DNA of 64,000 nucleotides. Origin: Amycolatopsis jejuensis. Lineage in GTDB: Bacteria; Actinomycetota; Actinomycetes; Mycobacteriales; Pseudonocardiaceae. The stretch covers positions 62,001 through 126,000 of the forward strand of contig NZ_JNYZ01000020.1 of the NCBI RefSeq assembly GCF_000717335.1, given 5' to 3'. The translations under genes and the position numbers were made by a program. Positions 24,207 to 33,172 of this stretch are shown here, one piece after another; the first letter of the stretch is position 1, and each line of letters opens with the position of its first letter. Under the pieces are notes generated by a model. That model was not told the origin of the DNA. It was given only the letters and a program-made list of their open reading frames with translations, and ran no database searches.

Positions 24207-26036
24207 TCAGACATCCTGTGCGGCAAGACGATCCCCGATCCCCGTGCGCCGGATGACCTCCGTCCGGCCGATTCCCCGCAGCGGCCGCGGCCCGGCCACC
24301 CGGCGGGCCGACCGTTCGCGCGCCGTCGCCTCCGCCAGCACCACCCCCGCTCGCGAATCGATGTGCACCCCGTAGTCGGCCAGCGCGCCGGTGACCGAGA
24401 TGTACTCGTCCAGTACGTCGTCGAGTACCTGCGCCGGGTCGCGGTCCAGCGGGTCGCCCCAGCCGCCTCCGCCGCCGCTGTGGGACAGGACCACCCCGGC
24501 CGGATCGAACGGCGTCAGCTGCGCACCACCCGCGCCGACCACGGTCTCGTCGGCGCCGTTCTCGTCGATCACCTGGTAGTTCCCCGTGCCCTCGTACCCG
24601 CCCGCGTACCCGCACAGCGGATGCACCAGCGAGTGCAGCAACAGCGCCGATGCGGTCCCCTGCGCGCCCCGCATCGTGCGGCGGGTGACGAACGCCGGGC
24701 TGCCGCGCCATCGTCCCGGCGCGGCCGAATCGGTCGCGTACTCCGACTGCCGGAACAGCACCGGGTAATGCAGCTCGGTCATCTCGCTGTTGATCGGGCT
24801 CGCGACGCTGAACGGGGTCGCCCAGCAGCCCCAGCCGTCGGTGCCGTGCGCGGCGCTGTTCGACACCACGCTCGGGGTGGAGTCGAACATCATGAACGGC
24901 GCGACGCCGTTGCGGGTGTCCAGGCCCATCACGAACCCGCCGCACAGATCGAGCGTCACGTTGCCCGCGCGTTCGGGGGCGAACTGCTCGCATGCCTTCA
25001 TCACGGCCTGCCCGATCTGGCCGCCGCAGCACAGCGTGCTCGCCTGGGTCGCCGCCGGTTCCTGCGCGTTGACCAGGCTTCCCGGCGGCAGGTGCACGTC
25101 CAGCGCCCGGAAGAACCCCGAGTTGATCGGGATCGTCGGGCACATCGCCGACAGGGCAACGCAAATCCAGGCGACACTGTTGCTCGCGACGCTGTTGATC
25201 GACCCGTCGGTCTGCGCGTCGGTGCCGGTGAAATCGAACGCCATCCGGTCGCCGTCGACGGTCACCGCCACTTGGATCCGCAGGTCACGGGCCTCCTGGA
25301 AATCGCTGTCGACGCCGACCCGCGCCTGGTAGGTCCCGTCCGGCCATTCCCGGACCTGTGTGGCGAACCGGCGCTCGGAGTACCCGAAAATCCAGTCGAG
25401 CGCCGCGAGCACCTCGCCGAGCCCGTAGCGCGAGCAGACCTCGCGGACCCGCCGCTCCCCCATCCGGCTCGCGCCGATCATCGCGGTCAGGTCCGATTCG
25501 AGCAGGTCCGGCAGCCGGTTGTTGGCCCGGAGCCAGTCCCAGATCTCGCGCCGTCGCGCGCCTTTCTCGTACAGCTTCACCGGGGCCAGCCGGTACCCCT
25601 CGTGCCAGATCTCGCGGCAGTCCGGGTTGCCGTTGGCGGGGAACGGCCCGCCCTGGTCGGCGACGTGCAGGCGGGTGGCGGTGAAGAAGAGCGGCTTGCC
25701 GTCGAAGAAGATCGGGACCAGGACGGTGTAGTCGCCGATGTGACTGCCGCCGTGGTAGGAGTCGGAGACGAGCAGCACGTCGCCGGGGTCGAGGTCGCCG
25801 CGGAAGAAGTCGAGCGCGGTCTGCGCGGAGGTGAGCCCGGCGAAGGAGTGCAGCACGATCCCGGCGCGCGAGATCATCGTCGCGGACGTGCCGTCGTACC
25901 CGTAAACCCCGGCCCCGCAGTCCTTTCCCTCGTTCACCGCCGGGCTTTTCGACGTGCGGGTGAGGGTTTCGTACACCGTCGCCGCGGCGGTGTCCATGGC
26001 GTTGCGGACGATCTCGGCGGTGATGGGGTCAGGCAT
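24207..26036 (-). CDS. hyuB: Hydantoinase B/oxoprolinase-family subunit (HyuB-2)
   Basis: A 609-residue HyuB-family protein. It opens with the typical DPITAEIVRNAMDTAAATVYETL and GAGVYGYDGTSATMISRAG. It has the metal-centre-type SDSYHGGSHIGDYTVLVPIFF and, near the C-terminus, SHSGGGGGWGDPLDRDP. It overlaps the upstream hyuB gene by 8 bases. HyuA/HyuB pairs form hydantoinases, oxoprolinases or the ATP-dependent acetone/acetophenone carboxylases. Two B subunits with one A resembles the multi-subunit carboxylase arrangement more than a simple hydantoinase. Confidence 0.87.
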   Translation of the reverse strand: MPDPITAEIVRNAMDTAAATVYETLTRTSKSPAVNEGKDCGAGVYGYDGTSATMISRAGIVLHSFAGLTSAQTALDFFRGDLDPGDVLLVSDSYHGGSHIGDYTVLVPIFFDGKPLFFTATRLHVADQGGPFPANGNPDCREIWHEGYRLAPVKLYEKGARRREIWDWLRANNRLPDLLESDLTAMIGASRMGERRVREVCSRYGLGEVLAALDWIFGYSERRFATQVREWPDGTYQARVGVDSDFQEARDLRIQVAVTVDGDRMAFDFTGTDAQTDGSINSVASNSVAWICVALSAMCPTIPINSGFFRALDVHLPPGSLVNAQEPAATQASTLCCGGQIGQAVMKACEQFAPERAGNVTLDLCGGFVMGLDTRNGVAPFMMFDSTPSVVSNSAAHGTDGWGCWATPFSVASPINSEMTELHYPVLFRQSEYATDSAAPGRWRGSPAFVTRRTMRGAQGTASALLLHSLVHPLCGYAGGYEGTGNYQVIDENGADETVVGAGGAQLTPFDPAGVVLSHSGGGGGWGDPLDRDPAQVLDDVLDEYISVTGALADYGVHIDSRAGVVLAEATARERSARRVAGPRPLRGIGRTEVIRRTGIGDRLAAQDV

Positions 26037-27675
26037 CGGAGCCCCTTTCCGGGTCGATCCCGTACACGGCGCGGGCCCGGTCCGCGGTGAGCAGCCCGTC
26101 GGCCAGATCTGCGGCGACGGCAGCGCGATCGCGCGTGCGGGGATCGCCGTGCCCGCCGCCACCGGGCAGCAGGATGCGCAGCAGGTCACCGTCGAGCGGG
26201 CGCTCCACCGCGGTGGCCGGCGCGGGCTCCCAGCCGTTTTCGGTGTGCAGCGAAACCTCGCCAGGGCGTCCGGCGACCGCTCCGGCGAGCGCGGCGGCCG
26301 GAGGTCCGGCGGGCTCCGTCCAGAGGGTGTACCGGCGGTCCGGCGGCAGTTCGAGCACCGCTTCGACCCCGGGCGCGCCGGTCCACCGGCCGGCACCCGC
26401 GGTGTCCGCGGCGAATTCGAGCCGGTGCACCCGCATCCGGTGCTCGGCTTCCCACTGTTCCACCGACGGCAGCAAGGCGCGGGCGGACAACGCGGGCCCG
26501 CCCCAGCCGTCGAAACCGGGTGCGGCCCCTGCTCCGCCGACCGCCCAGCGGCCGAGGTCGGTCTGGTCGCTGCGGTCGGCCCTGGTGCGGCTGAGCACCA
26601 GCGGACGCGGCGCGGTGAGCACCGGTACCGGCGCGCCGGTGGCGCTGCGCAAGGCTGCCGCGACCGCCTCGGTGACCTCGTTGCCGCCATGCTCGCCACC
26701 CCAGCCGACCGGGGCGGACGGCGTGGGATGCGTGATCGTGCCCGGCCGGGTGACCACCCGCACCGCCCGCAGCAGACCGCTGTCGGCCGGTACCGAATCG
26801 CCGAGGCAAGCCAGTACCGCCCGAAGCGCGCACGACGCCGTGACCCCTTCCGGGCAGTTCACGAACGACGGCCGCTGGTCGTCGGATTCGCTGAAATCGA
26901 GCGTGAGACCGGCACTGTCCACAGTGGCCTGTACCCGGATCGCGACCGGACCACCGCCGGAAGGTTCACCGGGAATCGTTGCGCTACCGGGAAAACTTCC
27001 GCACTTCCATCGGGAGATGGCTGCGCGGGCCAGCCGTTCGCTGTAATCTTGAGTATATTCGAGTGCGCTGCGTACCGTCGCAGCGCCGCGTCCGGCCACC
27101 AGTGCGCCGAGCCGCCGGTGCGCGGACGCCAAAGCCGCCAGCGCGCCGTCCAGGATGCGTTCCGTCTCCTGTGGACGGCGGCTGTTGAGCACCAGCGTGG
27201 TCCGCACATCACGGCTCGGGCGGCCGAGCCGCTGGATCTTCACCGGGGTCACCGGCACGCCTTCGGCGAGCAGTTCGGTGGCGATCGGATAGCGGTTGCC
27301 GCCCACCTGTCCGCCCAGGTCCCGCACCGGCACCCGCACCACGAGGTGCAGCAGGAGTTCGTTGCCGGACACGAGCGGGGTGAGCAGGGTGAGGTCGGAA
27401 ACCCGGGTACCGCCGTTGGTGAGGACGACGTCGCCGTCCTTGAGATCGAACTCGAAGTAGTCCAGCAGCCCGGCGACGGAACTCGCGAGCGAACCCAGCT
27501 GCGCCGGGTTGTCGGTGGCGACGATCCCCCCGCGCGCGTCGGCGATCGCGACGCAGAAGTCCCGGGACTCGCTGATTTCGGTCACCGCGGCGGCGTGCGC
27601 GAGCATCGCGGCGGTCTCTCCGGTGTGCGCGACCAGGGTCGTCCGCAGGATCTCGAGGTCGACCGGGGCGGTCAT
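26029..27675 (-). CDS. Second hydantoinase B-family subunit (HyuB-1, divergent)
   Basis: A 548-residue HyuB homologue, shorter and more diverged than HyuB-2. Family landmarks are DLEILRTTLVAHTGETAAML, FELKDG-like DLKDGDVVLTNGG, LDFSESDDQRPSFVNCPEGV and the C-terminal LPGGGGHGDPRTRDRAA. The SDxYxGGSH metal motif of HyuB-2 appears here only as TNGGTRVSDLTLLTPL, so metal-ligand residues are probably missing. It may be a structural or non-catalytic B' subunit. It overlaps hyuA by ATGA and HyuB-2 by 8 bases. Confidence 0.78.
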   Translation of the reverse strand: MTAPVDLEILRTTLVAHTGETAAMLAHAAAVTEISESRDFCVAIADARGGIVATDNPAQLGSLASSVAGLLDYFEFDLKDGDVVLTNGGTRVSDLTLLTPLVSGNELLLHLVVRVPVRDLGGQVGGNRYPIATELLAEGVPVTPVKIQRLGRPSRDVRTTLVLNSRRPQETERILDGALAALASAHRRLGALVAGRGAATVRSALEYTQDYSERLARAAISRWKCGSFPGSATIPGEPSGGGPVAIRVQATVDSAGLTLDFSESDDQRPSFVNCPEGVTASCALRAVLACLGDSVPADSGLLRAVRVVTRPGTITHPTPSAPVGWGGEHGGNEVTEAVAAALRSATGAPVPVLTAPRPLVLSRTRADRSDQTDLGRWAVGGAGAAPGFDGWGGPALSARALLPSVEQWEAEHRMRVHRLEFAADTAGAGRWTGAPGVEAVLELPPDRRYTLWTEPAGPPAAALAGAVAGRPGEVSLHTENGWEPAPATAVERPLDGDLLRILLPGGGGHGDPRTRDRAAVAADLADGLLTADRARAVYGIDPERGSDA

Positions 27676-29729
27676 CCGACGACCTCGATCACGTAGGTCT
27701 CGTACTGGTCCAGCATGGCCTCCTGGCCGTCGCACACCACGATCGTGGTACCCGGTTCGTGGATCACCGCCGGACCGGCCACGACATTGCCGGGTTCGAG
27801 CTGCGGGCCGTCGTACACCGGGGTGTCCACCGTGCCGAGCGACTCGAAGTACACCGGCCGCGTGCCGAGCCGGGCCGCCCCCGGGTCCTCCTGGGCGAAC
27901 TTCCGCGCGGTGCCCGGCGCGGCGGTCTGCCGGAACCCGGTCAGCACCACCCGGATCGACACGATCTGCACCGGCTGGTCCGGCCGCTGGTGCGCGTACA
28001 GCTCCTCGTGGAGCTCGTGGAAATCGCGGACCGCGCGGGAGAGGCTCACGTCGGAAATCCGCCGCGTGCGGGTGTTCAGCGGGACGATGACCTCCTGCAC
28101 CTGGCCCTCGTACCGCATGTCGACGAACCGCTCGAGCCGCGTCGACTCCGCCTCCGGCAGCAGCCGTTCCGCTTCCTCCTGCACGCGGCGGAACACCTCG
28201 CTCAGCTCGTCCGCGCCGGTCCCGGCAGCCGGGCGGACGAACGACTGCACCCGCGAAACCTTGAAGTCCGCGACCATCCCGCCGAACGCGCTGAGCACGG
28301 AAGCGTTGCGGGGTACCAGAATCGTCTTGATCCCGAGGTCGACGGCCTGGATGCCGGCGTGGATCGCGCCCGCGCCGCCGAAGGCCATCAACGCGTAGTC
28401 GCGCGGGTCCCGGCCGCGCGACACCGAAACGTAGCGCAGGGCGTTCGACATCCCGCTGTTCGCGATCCGGAACACGCCGATTGCCGCGTCGTGCACGGAA
28501 ATCCCCAGCGGGCGGGCGATGTGCTCGTCGAACGCGGCCTCGGCAGCGGCCCGGTCGAGCTTCATCGCGCCACCCATGAAGAGGTCGGCGTCCATGTAGC
28601 CGAGGAGCAGGTTGGCGTCGGTCACCGTCGGCCGGGTGCCGCCGCGGCCGTAGCAGGCCGGGCCGGGAGAGGCTTTCGCGCTTTCCGGGCCGACGCGCAG
28701 CGCGCCCGCCTCGTCCACCCACGCGATCGACCCGCCCCCGGCGCCGATGGTGTGGATGTCCACGAGCGGCACCGCGACGCGGTACCGGCTGATCCAGTTG
28801 TCCACGCCCACCGCGGGTTTGCCGTCGTGGATGAGGCAGACGTCGTAGCTCGTGCCACCCATGTCCGCGGTGATGATGTTGCGGTACCCGGATCGCTCAC
28901 CGAGCGCGACCGCCGCCACCACCCCGCCGGCCGGGCCGGACAGCACGGCGTCGACCCCGTGCTCAGCCGAGTACGCGACGTCCATGACGCCGCCGTTCGA
29001 CTGCACCACCACGAGCGACCCGCCGAACCCCGCGTCCCGGAGCGCGACGTCGAGCCGTTCGAGGTAGCGCTTGAGCATCGGGCTCGTGTAGGCGTTGACC
29101 ACCGTCGTGCTCACGCGCTCGAACTCGCGGACCTGCGGCAGCACGTCGGCCGACAGCGTCACGAAGCACTCCGGGTACTCCTCCGCGACGATCTCGGCGA
29201 TCCGGCGCTCGTGCGCGTCGTTCACGAAGGAGAAGAGCAGGCACACCGCGATCGACTCGATGCCGGCCGCCTTGAAGTCCCGCGCCACGGCCCGGACCTG
29301 GTCCTCGTCGAGCGGGACCACGACGTCCCCGGCGTAGCCGATCCGCTCGGTGACCCCGCGGCGGAACCGGCGGCGGACGATCGGATGCGGTGCCGGGAGG
29401 GTGAGGTCGAACAGGCTTTCCTTGTACCCGCGGCGCATTTCGATCACGTCGCGGAAGCCCTCGGTGGTGATGAGCCCGGTCGGGACGCCGTCGTACTCGA
29501 GCATCGCGTTGGTGACCACGGTGGTGCCCAGCACGAAGAACCCGGTGCGGCGCAACAGGTCCTCGCGCCCGAGACCGTAGTGTCCGGCGACCGAGTCGAC
29601 GGCGGCCAGCACCGCCGCCGCCTCGTCGTTCGGCCGGGACGGCACCTTCCCGGTGAAGAGCTCGCCCCCATCGGCAGCGACGACGTCGGTGAATGTCCCC
29701 CCGACGTCGATCGCGATCGAGTACGCCAT
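27672..29729 (-). CDS. hyuA: Hydantoinase A/oxoprolinase-family ATPase subunit (HyuA)
   Basis: A 685-residue HyuA protein. The N-terminal ASKHA-type phosphate loop is SIAIDVGGTFTDVV at about 4-17. Other landmarks are GTTVVTNAML, SGPAGGVVAA, ADMGGTSYDVCLI and HTIGAGGGSIAWVD. The C-terminal beta domain reaches EPGTTIVVCDGQEAML. Length is standard. It is the first gene of the hyuA-hyuB-hyuB operon, with GGAAGG upstream of ATG 29729. It likely phosphorylates the substrate to prime hydrolysis or carboxylation on the B subunits. Confidence 0.9.
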   Translation of the reverse strand: MAYSIAIDVGGTFTDVVAADGGELFTGKVPSRPNDEAAAVLAAVDSVAGHYGLGREDLLRRTGFFVLGTTVVTNAMLEYDGVPTGLITTEGFRDVIEMRRGYKESLFDLTLPAPHPIVRRRFRRGVTERIGYAGDVVVPLDEDQVRAVARDFKAAGIESIAVCLLFSFVNDAHERRIAEIVAEEYPECFVTLSADVLPQVREFERVSTTVVNAYTSPMLKRYLERLDVALRDAGFGGSLVVVQSNGGVMDVAYSAEHGVDAVLSGPAGGVVAAVALGERSGYRNIITADMGGTSYDVCLIHDGKPAVGVDNWISRYRVAVPLVDIHTIGAGGGSIAWVDEAGALRVGPESAKASPGPACYGRGGTRPTVTDANLLLGYMDADLFMGGAMKLDRAAAEAAFDEHIARPLGISVHDAAIGVFRIANSGMSNALRYVSVSRGRDPRDYALMAFGGAGAIHAGIQAVDLGIKTILVPRNASVLSAFGGMVADFKVSRVQSFVRPAAGTGADELSEVFRRVQEEAERLLPEAESTRLERFVDMRYEGQVQEVIVPLNTRTRRISDVSLSRAVRDFHELHEELYAHQRPDQPVQIVSIRVVLTGFRQTAAPGTARKFAQEDPGAARLGTRPVYFESLGTVDTPVYDGPQLEPGNVVAGPAVIHEPGTTIVVCDGQEAMLDQYETYVIEVVG

Positions 29730-29860
29730 CGGACCTGCCTTCCGCCATGCCCCGCCCGATGGCGCACCTTGCCATCGGCGGCGCGGTTTCGCGCCGCCTG
29801 CGAGTCTCGGGCGTCGGCATGGGGGAAAGCACCGGGAGGATTCCCGGTTCCTCAGCGGGG

Positions 29861-30484
29861 TCAATGCCCCCGGGCGAGCCACTCCCCCAGGTGCGGAGCT
29901 TCCGTGCCGATCGTCGTCCCGTCGCCGTGCCCGGTGTGCACGCGGGTTTCCTCCGGCAGGGCGAAAAGACGGTCCCGGATCGAAGCGATGATCGTCGGGA
30001 AATCCGAGAACGAACGGCCGGTCGCCCCGGGACCGCCCGCGAACAGCGTGTCACCCGTGAACAGCGCGCCCGCTTCCGGCAGGTACAGGCACACCGAGCC
30101 CGGCGAGTGGCCGGGCGTGTGGATCACCTCGACCGTCGTACCCGCGACCGCGATGCGTTCCCCGTCCGCCACCGGCCAGAACTTGCGGCCCGGGTGGGTT
30201 TGCTGCCACAGCTCGTCGTCCGCCGGGTGGAGCAGGACCGGGGCGTGCAGGTTCTCGCCCAGCTGGGGCGCCACCGTGATGTGGTCGTTGTGCGCGTGCG
30301 TGCACACCACGGCGACCACGTTCCGGTCGCCGACCGCCTCGGTGATCGCCTTTTCGTCGTGTGCGGCGTCGACGACCACGACCTCGCGGTCGTCCCCGAC
30401 CAGCCAGATGTTGTTGTCCACCTCCCAGGTGCCGCCGTCCAGTGCGAAGACGCCGGACGTGGTGACCCGGTCGATCCGCGTCAC
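29861..30484 (-). CDS. MBL-fold hydrolase of the mycothiol formaldehyde pathway
   Basis: A 207-residue metallo-beta-lactamase-fold protein. The zinc motif THAHNDH lies at 62-68; further ligands are in [16 protein letters not shown] and TGHGDGTT. The GTG start (30484) overlaps the stop of the mycothiol dehydrogenase gene (GTGA). In actinomycetes this pair is recurrent. The MBL protein is a candidate S-formylmycothiol hydrolase that follows the dehydrogenase in formaldehyde detoxification. The pairing is established in many genomes; the exact activity here is inferred. Confidence 0.83.
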   Translation of the reverse strand: MTRIDRVTTSGVFALDGGTWEVDNNIWLVGDDREVVVVDAAHDEKAITEAVGDRNVVAVVCTHAHNDHITVAPQLGENLHAPVLLHPADDELWQQTHPGRKFWPVADGERIAVAGTTVEVIHTPGHSPGSVCLYLPEAGALFTGDTLFAGGPGATGRSFSDFPTIIASIRDRLFALPEETRVHTGHGDGTTIGTEAPHLGEWLARGH

Positions 30485-31566
30485 AGGATCACCACCGACC
30501 GCAGTACCTCGCCGGCGTGCATGGTGTGGAAGGCCTTCTCGACGTCGTCGAGGCCGATCCGTTCGGTGACGAACCGCTCCAGCGGCAGGCGGCCCTGCTG
30601 GTGCAGGTCGATCAGCATCGGGAAGTCGCGCTCCGGCAGGCAGTCGCCGTACCACGACGACTTGAGCGAGCCGCCGCGCGAGAAGAAGTCCACCAGCGGC
30701 ATCTCCAGCCGCATGTCCGGCGTCGGCACGCCGACCAGCACGACGGTCCCGGCGAGGTCGCGGGCGTAGAACGCCTGCTTCCACGTCTCCGGGCGGCCGA
30801 CCGCGTCGATCACGACGTCGGCACCGAAACCGCCGGTCAGCTCGGTGATCGCGGCCACCGCGTCGGTTTCCGCGGCGTTGACGGTGTGCGTGGCGCCGAG
30901 GTCACGGGCCCAGGCGAGCTTCCGGTCGTCGCGGTCGACGGCGATGATCTTGGTGGCCCCGGCCAGCCGCGCCCCGGCGATCGCCGCGTCCCCGACCCCG
31001 CCGCAGCCGATCACCGCGACCGAATCGCCCCGGCCGACCCCGCCGGTGTTGACCGCGGCGCCGAGCCCGGCCATCACCCCGCAGCCGAGCAGGCCGGCGA
31101 CCGCGGGGTCGACCGTCGCGTCGACCTTGGTGCACTGCCCGGCGTGGACGAGCGTCTTCTCGGCGAACGCGCCGATCCCGAGCGCGGGGGTGAGCTCCGT
31201 GCCGTCGGTGAGGGTCATGCGCTGAGCTGCGTTGAAGGTGTCGAAGCAGTACTGCGGACGTCCGCGCTTACAGGCCCGGCACTGTCCGCAGACCGCGCGC
31301 CAGTTGAGGATCACGAAGTCGCCGGGCTGTACCGAATCGACGCCCTCGCCGACGCTCTCCACCGTGCCCGCGGCCTCGTGGCCCAGCAGGAACGGGAACT
31401 CGTCGTTGATGCCGCCCTCGCGGTAGGTCAGGTCGGTGTGGCACACGCCGCAGGCCGCCACCGCGACGACGACCTCGCCAGGTCCCGGATCCGGCACGAC
31501 GATGTCCGTGACCTCGACCTCGGCCCCGCGTGAACGGGCGATGACTCCGCGTACCTGCTGTGACAT
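30481..31566 (-). CDS. S-(hydroxymethyl)mycothiol dehydrogenase
   Basis: A 361-residue zinc alcohol dehydrogenase of the mycothiol-dependent formaldehyde dehydrogenase group. Zinc ligands are seen in CGVCHTD (39-45) and GHEAAG; structural-zinc cysteines lie in [15 protein letters not shown] (93-107). The NAD-binding [15 protein letters not shown] and the substrate-loop [24 protein letters not shown] are characteristic of this subgroup. It oxidises the spontaneous adduct of formaldehyde and mycothiol to S-formylmycothiol. Mycothiol is restricted to actinobacteria. ATG 31566 follows GGAGGAAGCAG. It is the first gene of a two-gene operon, divergent from a LuxR-type regulator. Confidence 0.92.
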   Translation of the reverse strand: MSQQVRGVIARSRGAEVEVTDIVVPDPGPGEVVVAVAACGVCHTDLTYREGGINDEFPFLLGHEAAGTVESVGEGVDSVQPGDFVILNWRAVCGQCRACKRGRPQYCFDTFNAAQRMTLTDGTELTPALGIGAFAEKTLVHAGQCTKVDATVDPAVAGLLGCGVMAGLGAAVNTGGVGRGDSVAVIGCGGVGDAAIAGARLAGATKIIAVDRDDRKLAWARDLGATHTVNAAETDAVAAITELTGGFGADVVIDAVGRPETWKQAFYARDLAGTVVLVGVPTPDMRLEMPLVDFFSRGGSLKSSWYGDCLPERDFPMLIDLHQQGRLPLERFVTERIGLDDVEKAFHTMHAGEVLRSVVIL

Positions 31567-31692
31567 CCGACTGCTTCCTCCGGGTGGACGGCAAGACATG
31601 CGGGACCACGCATGCCTCACTTCGAAGCTATCCATTGCGGGAGCCGGTCGCACCTGATCGTCGGTCGAGGTGTCGCTCGACGTCCGGACAGG

Positions 31693-31698
31693 TAAGAT
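31693..31698 (+). promoter_or_regulatory. Candidate -10 element for the LuxR gene (leaderless start)
   Basis: TAAGAT ends 7 bases before GTG 31706, the spacing expected if transcription starts at the GTG itself (leaderless mRNA). No ribosome-binding site is visible, which agrees. Confidence 0.45.
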
Positions 31699-31705
31699 CG
31701 CGGCC

Positions 31706-32989
31706 GTGCCCAAGCCGGAAGCCGCCGCCCTGCGCGACGTCATCGACGGTCCGCTGCTCGAGATCGCCGTCCGGTTCTCCCGGGTGCTCGCCGACCGCTG
31801 GCCGCACACCGCGCTCGTGATCTTCACCCGCGAGTGCACCGGCCGTCCGCGCAAGGTCGCCGGCCCGGCCGCGGTGGTGGACCGGATCACAATCGCCGAG
31901 CTGGAGGCGCTCAAGGCCAGTCTCACCCCGGGAGGCACGCAGCGCACGACCGCGGCGATCGGCGGCGCGTCCCGTCCGGTGTGGACAGTGCTGGACCGCA
32001 CCGGGACGCTCCTGGTGCTGATCACCCGTCAGGACAAGGAACTCCGGGACGCGGCCGAGCTGGCGGGGTTGTTCGGCATCGTCGCGACGTCGATCCGGCA
32101 GCAGGTCGCGCAGGCCAGTCCGGAGTACCTCACCGAATCGCGCGCCGCCTCGGCCGAACGTGCCCGCACGATCGCCGAAATGGCCGCCGCGCACGAAACG
32201 TCGCTGGTCAGCATCCTCACCGCCCTCCGCGCAAGCACCCTCGACGACCGCCAGGCCCGCGCCAGCGCAACCGAAACCGCGTCGGCCGCGCTGGTAGCAC
32301 TCCGGTCCGCGCAGGCGTCCGACCAGGCGTGGTCCGAGGAACCGGCGCCCGCCGCGTTCGCGAAACTCCGCCGCGAGCTGCGGCAGACGCTCCGGCACCA
32401 CGACGCCGCGCTCGAATTCGCCGCACCGGAGAAAACCGGGCGTCCACTGCCGGGCGAAATCGCGCACGCCGCCCGCGCGATGACCCGTACCGCGGTCCTC
32501 GCGTTCACCGCCCAGCCGGACCTGACCCGCCTGCGCATCGCCTGGACGACCGACGCCACGTCGCTGCGCGCCGACGTCCGCGACCACGAATCGGGCCGCC
32601 TGGACGTCCCCGCCCTGCACGACCAGCTCCACGGCCGCGCGGACGCACTGGGCGGCTCGGTGGAACTCGACGCGACCCCGGGCTGGGGCAGCCGCGCGAC
32701 GATCGTGCTGCCGCTGGCCCCGCCCCCGGGTCCGGCCGACGAGAACCCGCTGGCCGGGCTCAACCAGCGGGAACTGCAGGTACTCAGGCTGCTCGCGCAA
32801 GGCAAACGCAACAAGGCCATCGCGGAGGAACTGGGGATCACCGAGAGCACGGTGAAGTTCCACGTGACCGGGGTGCTGAGGAAACTGGGCGCGGGCACTC
32901 GCGGCGAGGCGGCGGCGATTGCCCTGGCTGCGGGAGTCCGGCCGGACTCCCTGCCGGGCCCGGCGAACCGCGCTGGGACGCCGGGATAG
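31706..32989 (+). CDS. LuxR-family regulator with degenerate histidine-kinase-like core
   Basis: A 427-residue regulator. An N-terminal sensor-like domain (about 1-150) is followed by a helical segment (about 160-215, [26 protein letters not shown]) resembling a HisKA_3 dimerisation helix, then a stretch ending [30 protein letters not shown]. The latter mimics the C-terminal G2-box/ATP-lid region of GHKL kinases, but the N box and most ATP-binding motifs are lacking. The C-terminal LuxR HTH is [36 protein letters not shown] (about 345-405). This looks like a sensor kinase fused to its own output domain after loss of phosphotransfer. A slightly earlier GTG at 31670 is the alternative start. 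Confidence 0.75.
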   Translation: MPKPEAAALRDVIDGPLLEIAVRFSRVLADRWPHTALVIFTRECTGRPRKVAGPAAVVDRITIAELEALKASLTPGGTQRTTAAIGGASRPVWTVLDRTGTLLVLITRQDKELRDAAELAGLFGIVATSIRQQVAQASPEYLTESRAASAERARTIAEMAAAHETSLVSILTALRASTLDDRQARASATETASAALVALRSAQASDQAWSEEPAPAAFAKLRRELRQTLRHHDAALEFAAPEKTGRPLPGEIAHAARAMTRTAVLAFTAQPDLTRLRIAWTTDATSLRADVRDHESGRLDVPALHDQLHGRADALGGSVELDATPGWGSRATIVLPLAPPPGPADENPLAGLNQRELQVLRLLAQGKRNKAIAEELGITESTVKFHVTGVLRKLGAGTRGEAAAIALAAGVRPDSLPGPANRAGTPG

Positions 32990-33030
32990 GGGCCTGGGGT
33001 CGTGCGCCGGGGTGGCGGAAAGCGGCGCGG

Positions 33031-33075
33031 GTAGCGCGGGTAGCGCGGGTAGCGCGGGTAGCGCGGGTAGCGCGG
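33031..33075. repeat. 9-bp tandem repeat (GTAGCGCGG x5)
   Basis: Five perfect copies of GTAGCGCGG in the gap between the converging LuxR and LysR genes, 41 bases after the LuxR stop. Probably slippage-prone. No gene here. Confidence 0.9.
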
Positions 33076-33121
33076 GTTCCGGAGCCTGCGCGGCGGGTTT
33101 GGTCGCAACCCGCGTCATTCC

Positions 33122-33143
33122 GTGAAGGGAACCATGAGGGAAT
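33122..33143. repeat. Dispersed 22-bp element matching the repeat at the window start
   Basis: GTGAAGGGAACCATGAGG and the next four bases are the exact reverse complement of the core at 31-52. A related motif, GTGAAGG, recurs in the adjacent hairpin. These are dispersed intergenic repeats of this genome. Confidence 0.85.
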
Positions 33144-33147
33144 CAGA

Positions 33148-33172
33148 TTCCGTGAAGGTGGCCTTCACGGAA
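33148..33172. terminator. Hairpin between converging LuxR and LysR genes
   Basis: Perfect 11-bp stem TTCCGTGAAGG (33148-33158) and CCTTCACGGAA (33162-33172) with a 3-base loop. It overlaps the last codons of the LysR gene, so it may terminate both transcripts. The GTGAAGG arm relates it to the dispersed repeat next to it. Confidence 0.65.

Noticed and set aside
20340..26090. A 1916-codon open frame on the plus strand
   Set aside because: It runs antisense to the VOC, AfsR and hyuB genes, is Arg/Pro/His-rich, and has no ribosome-binding site or family. Long antisense frames are common at this GC content.
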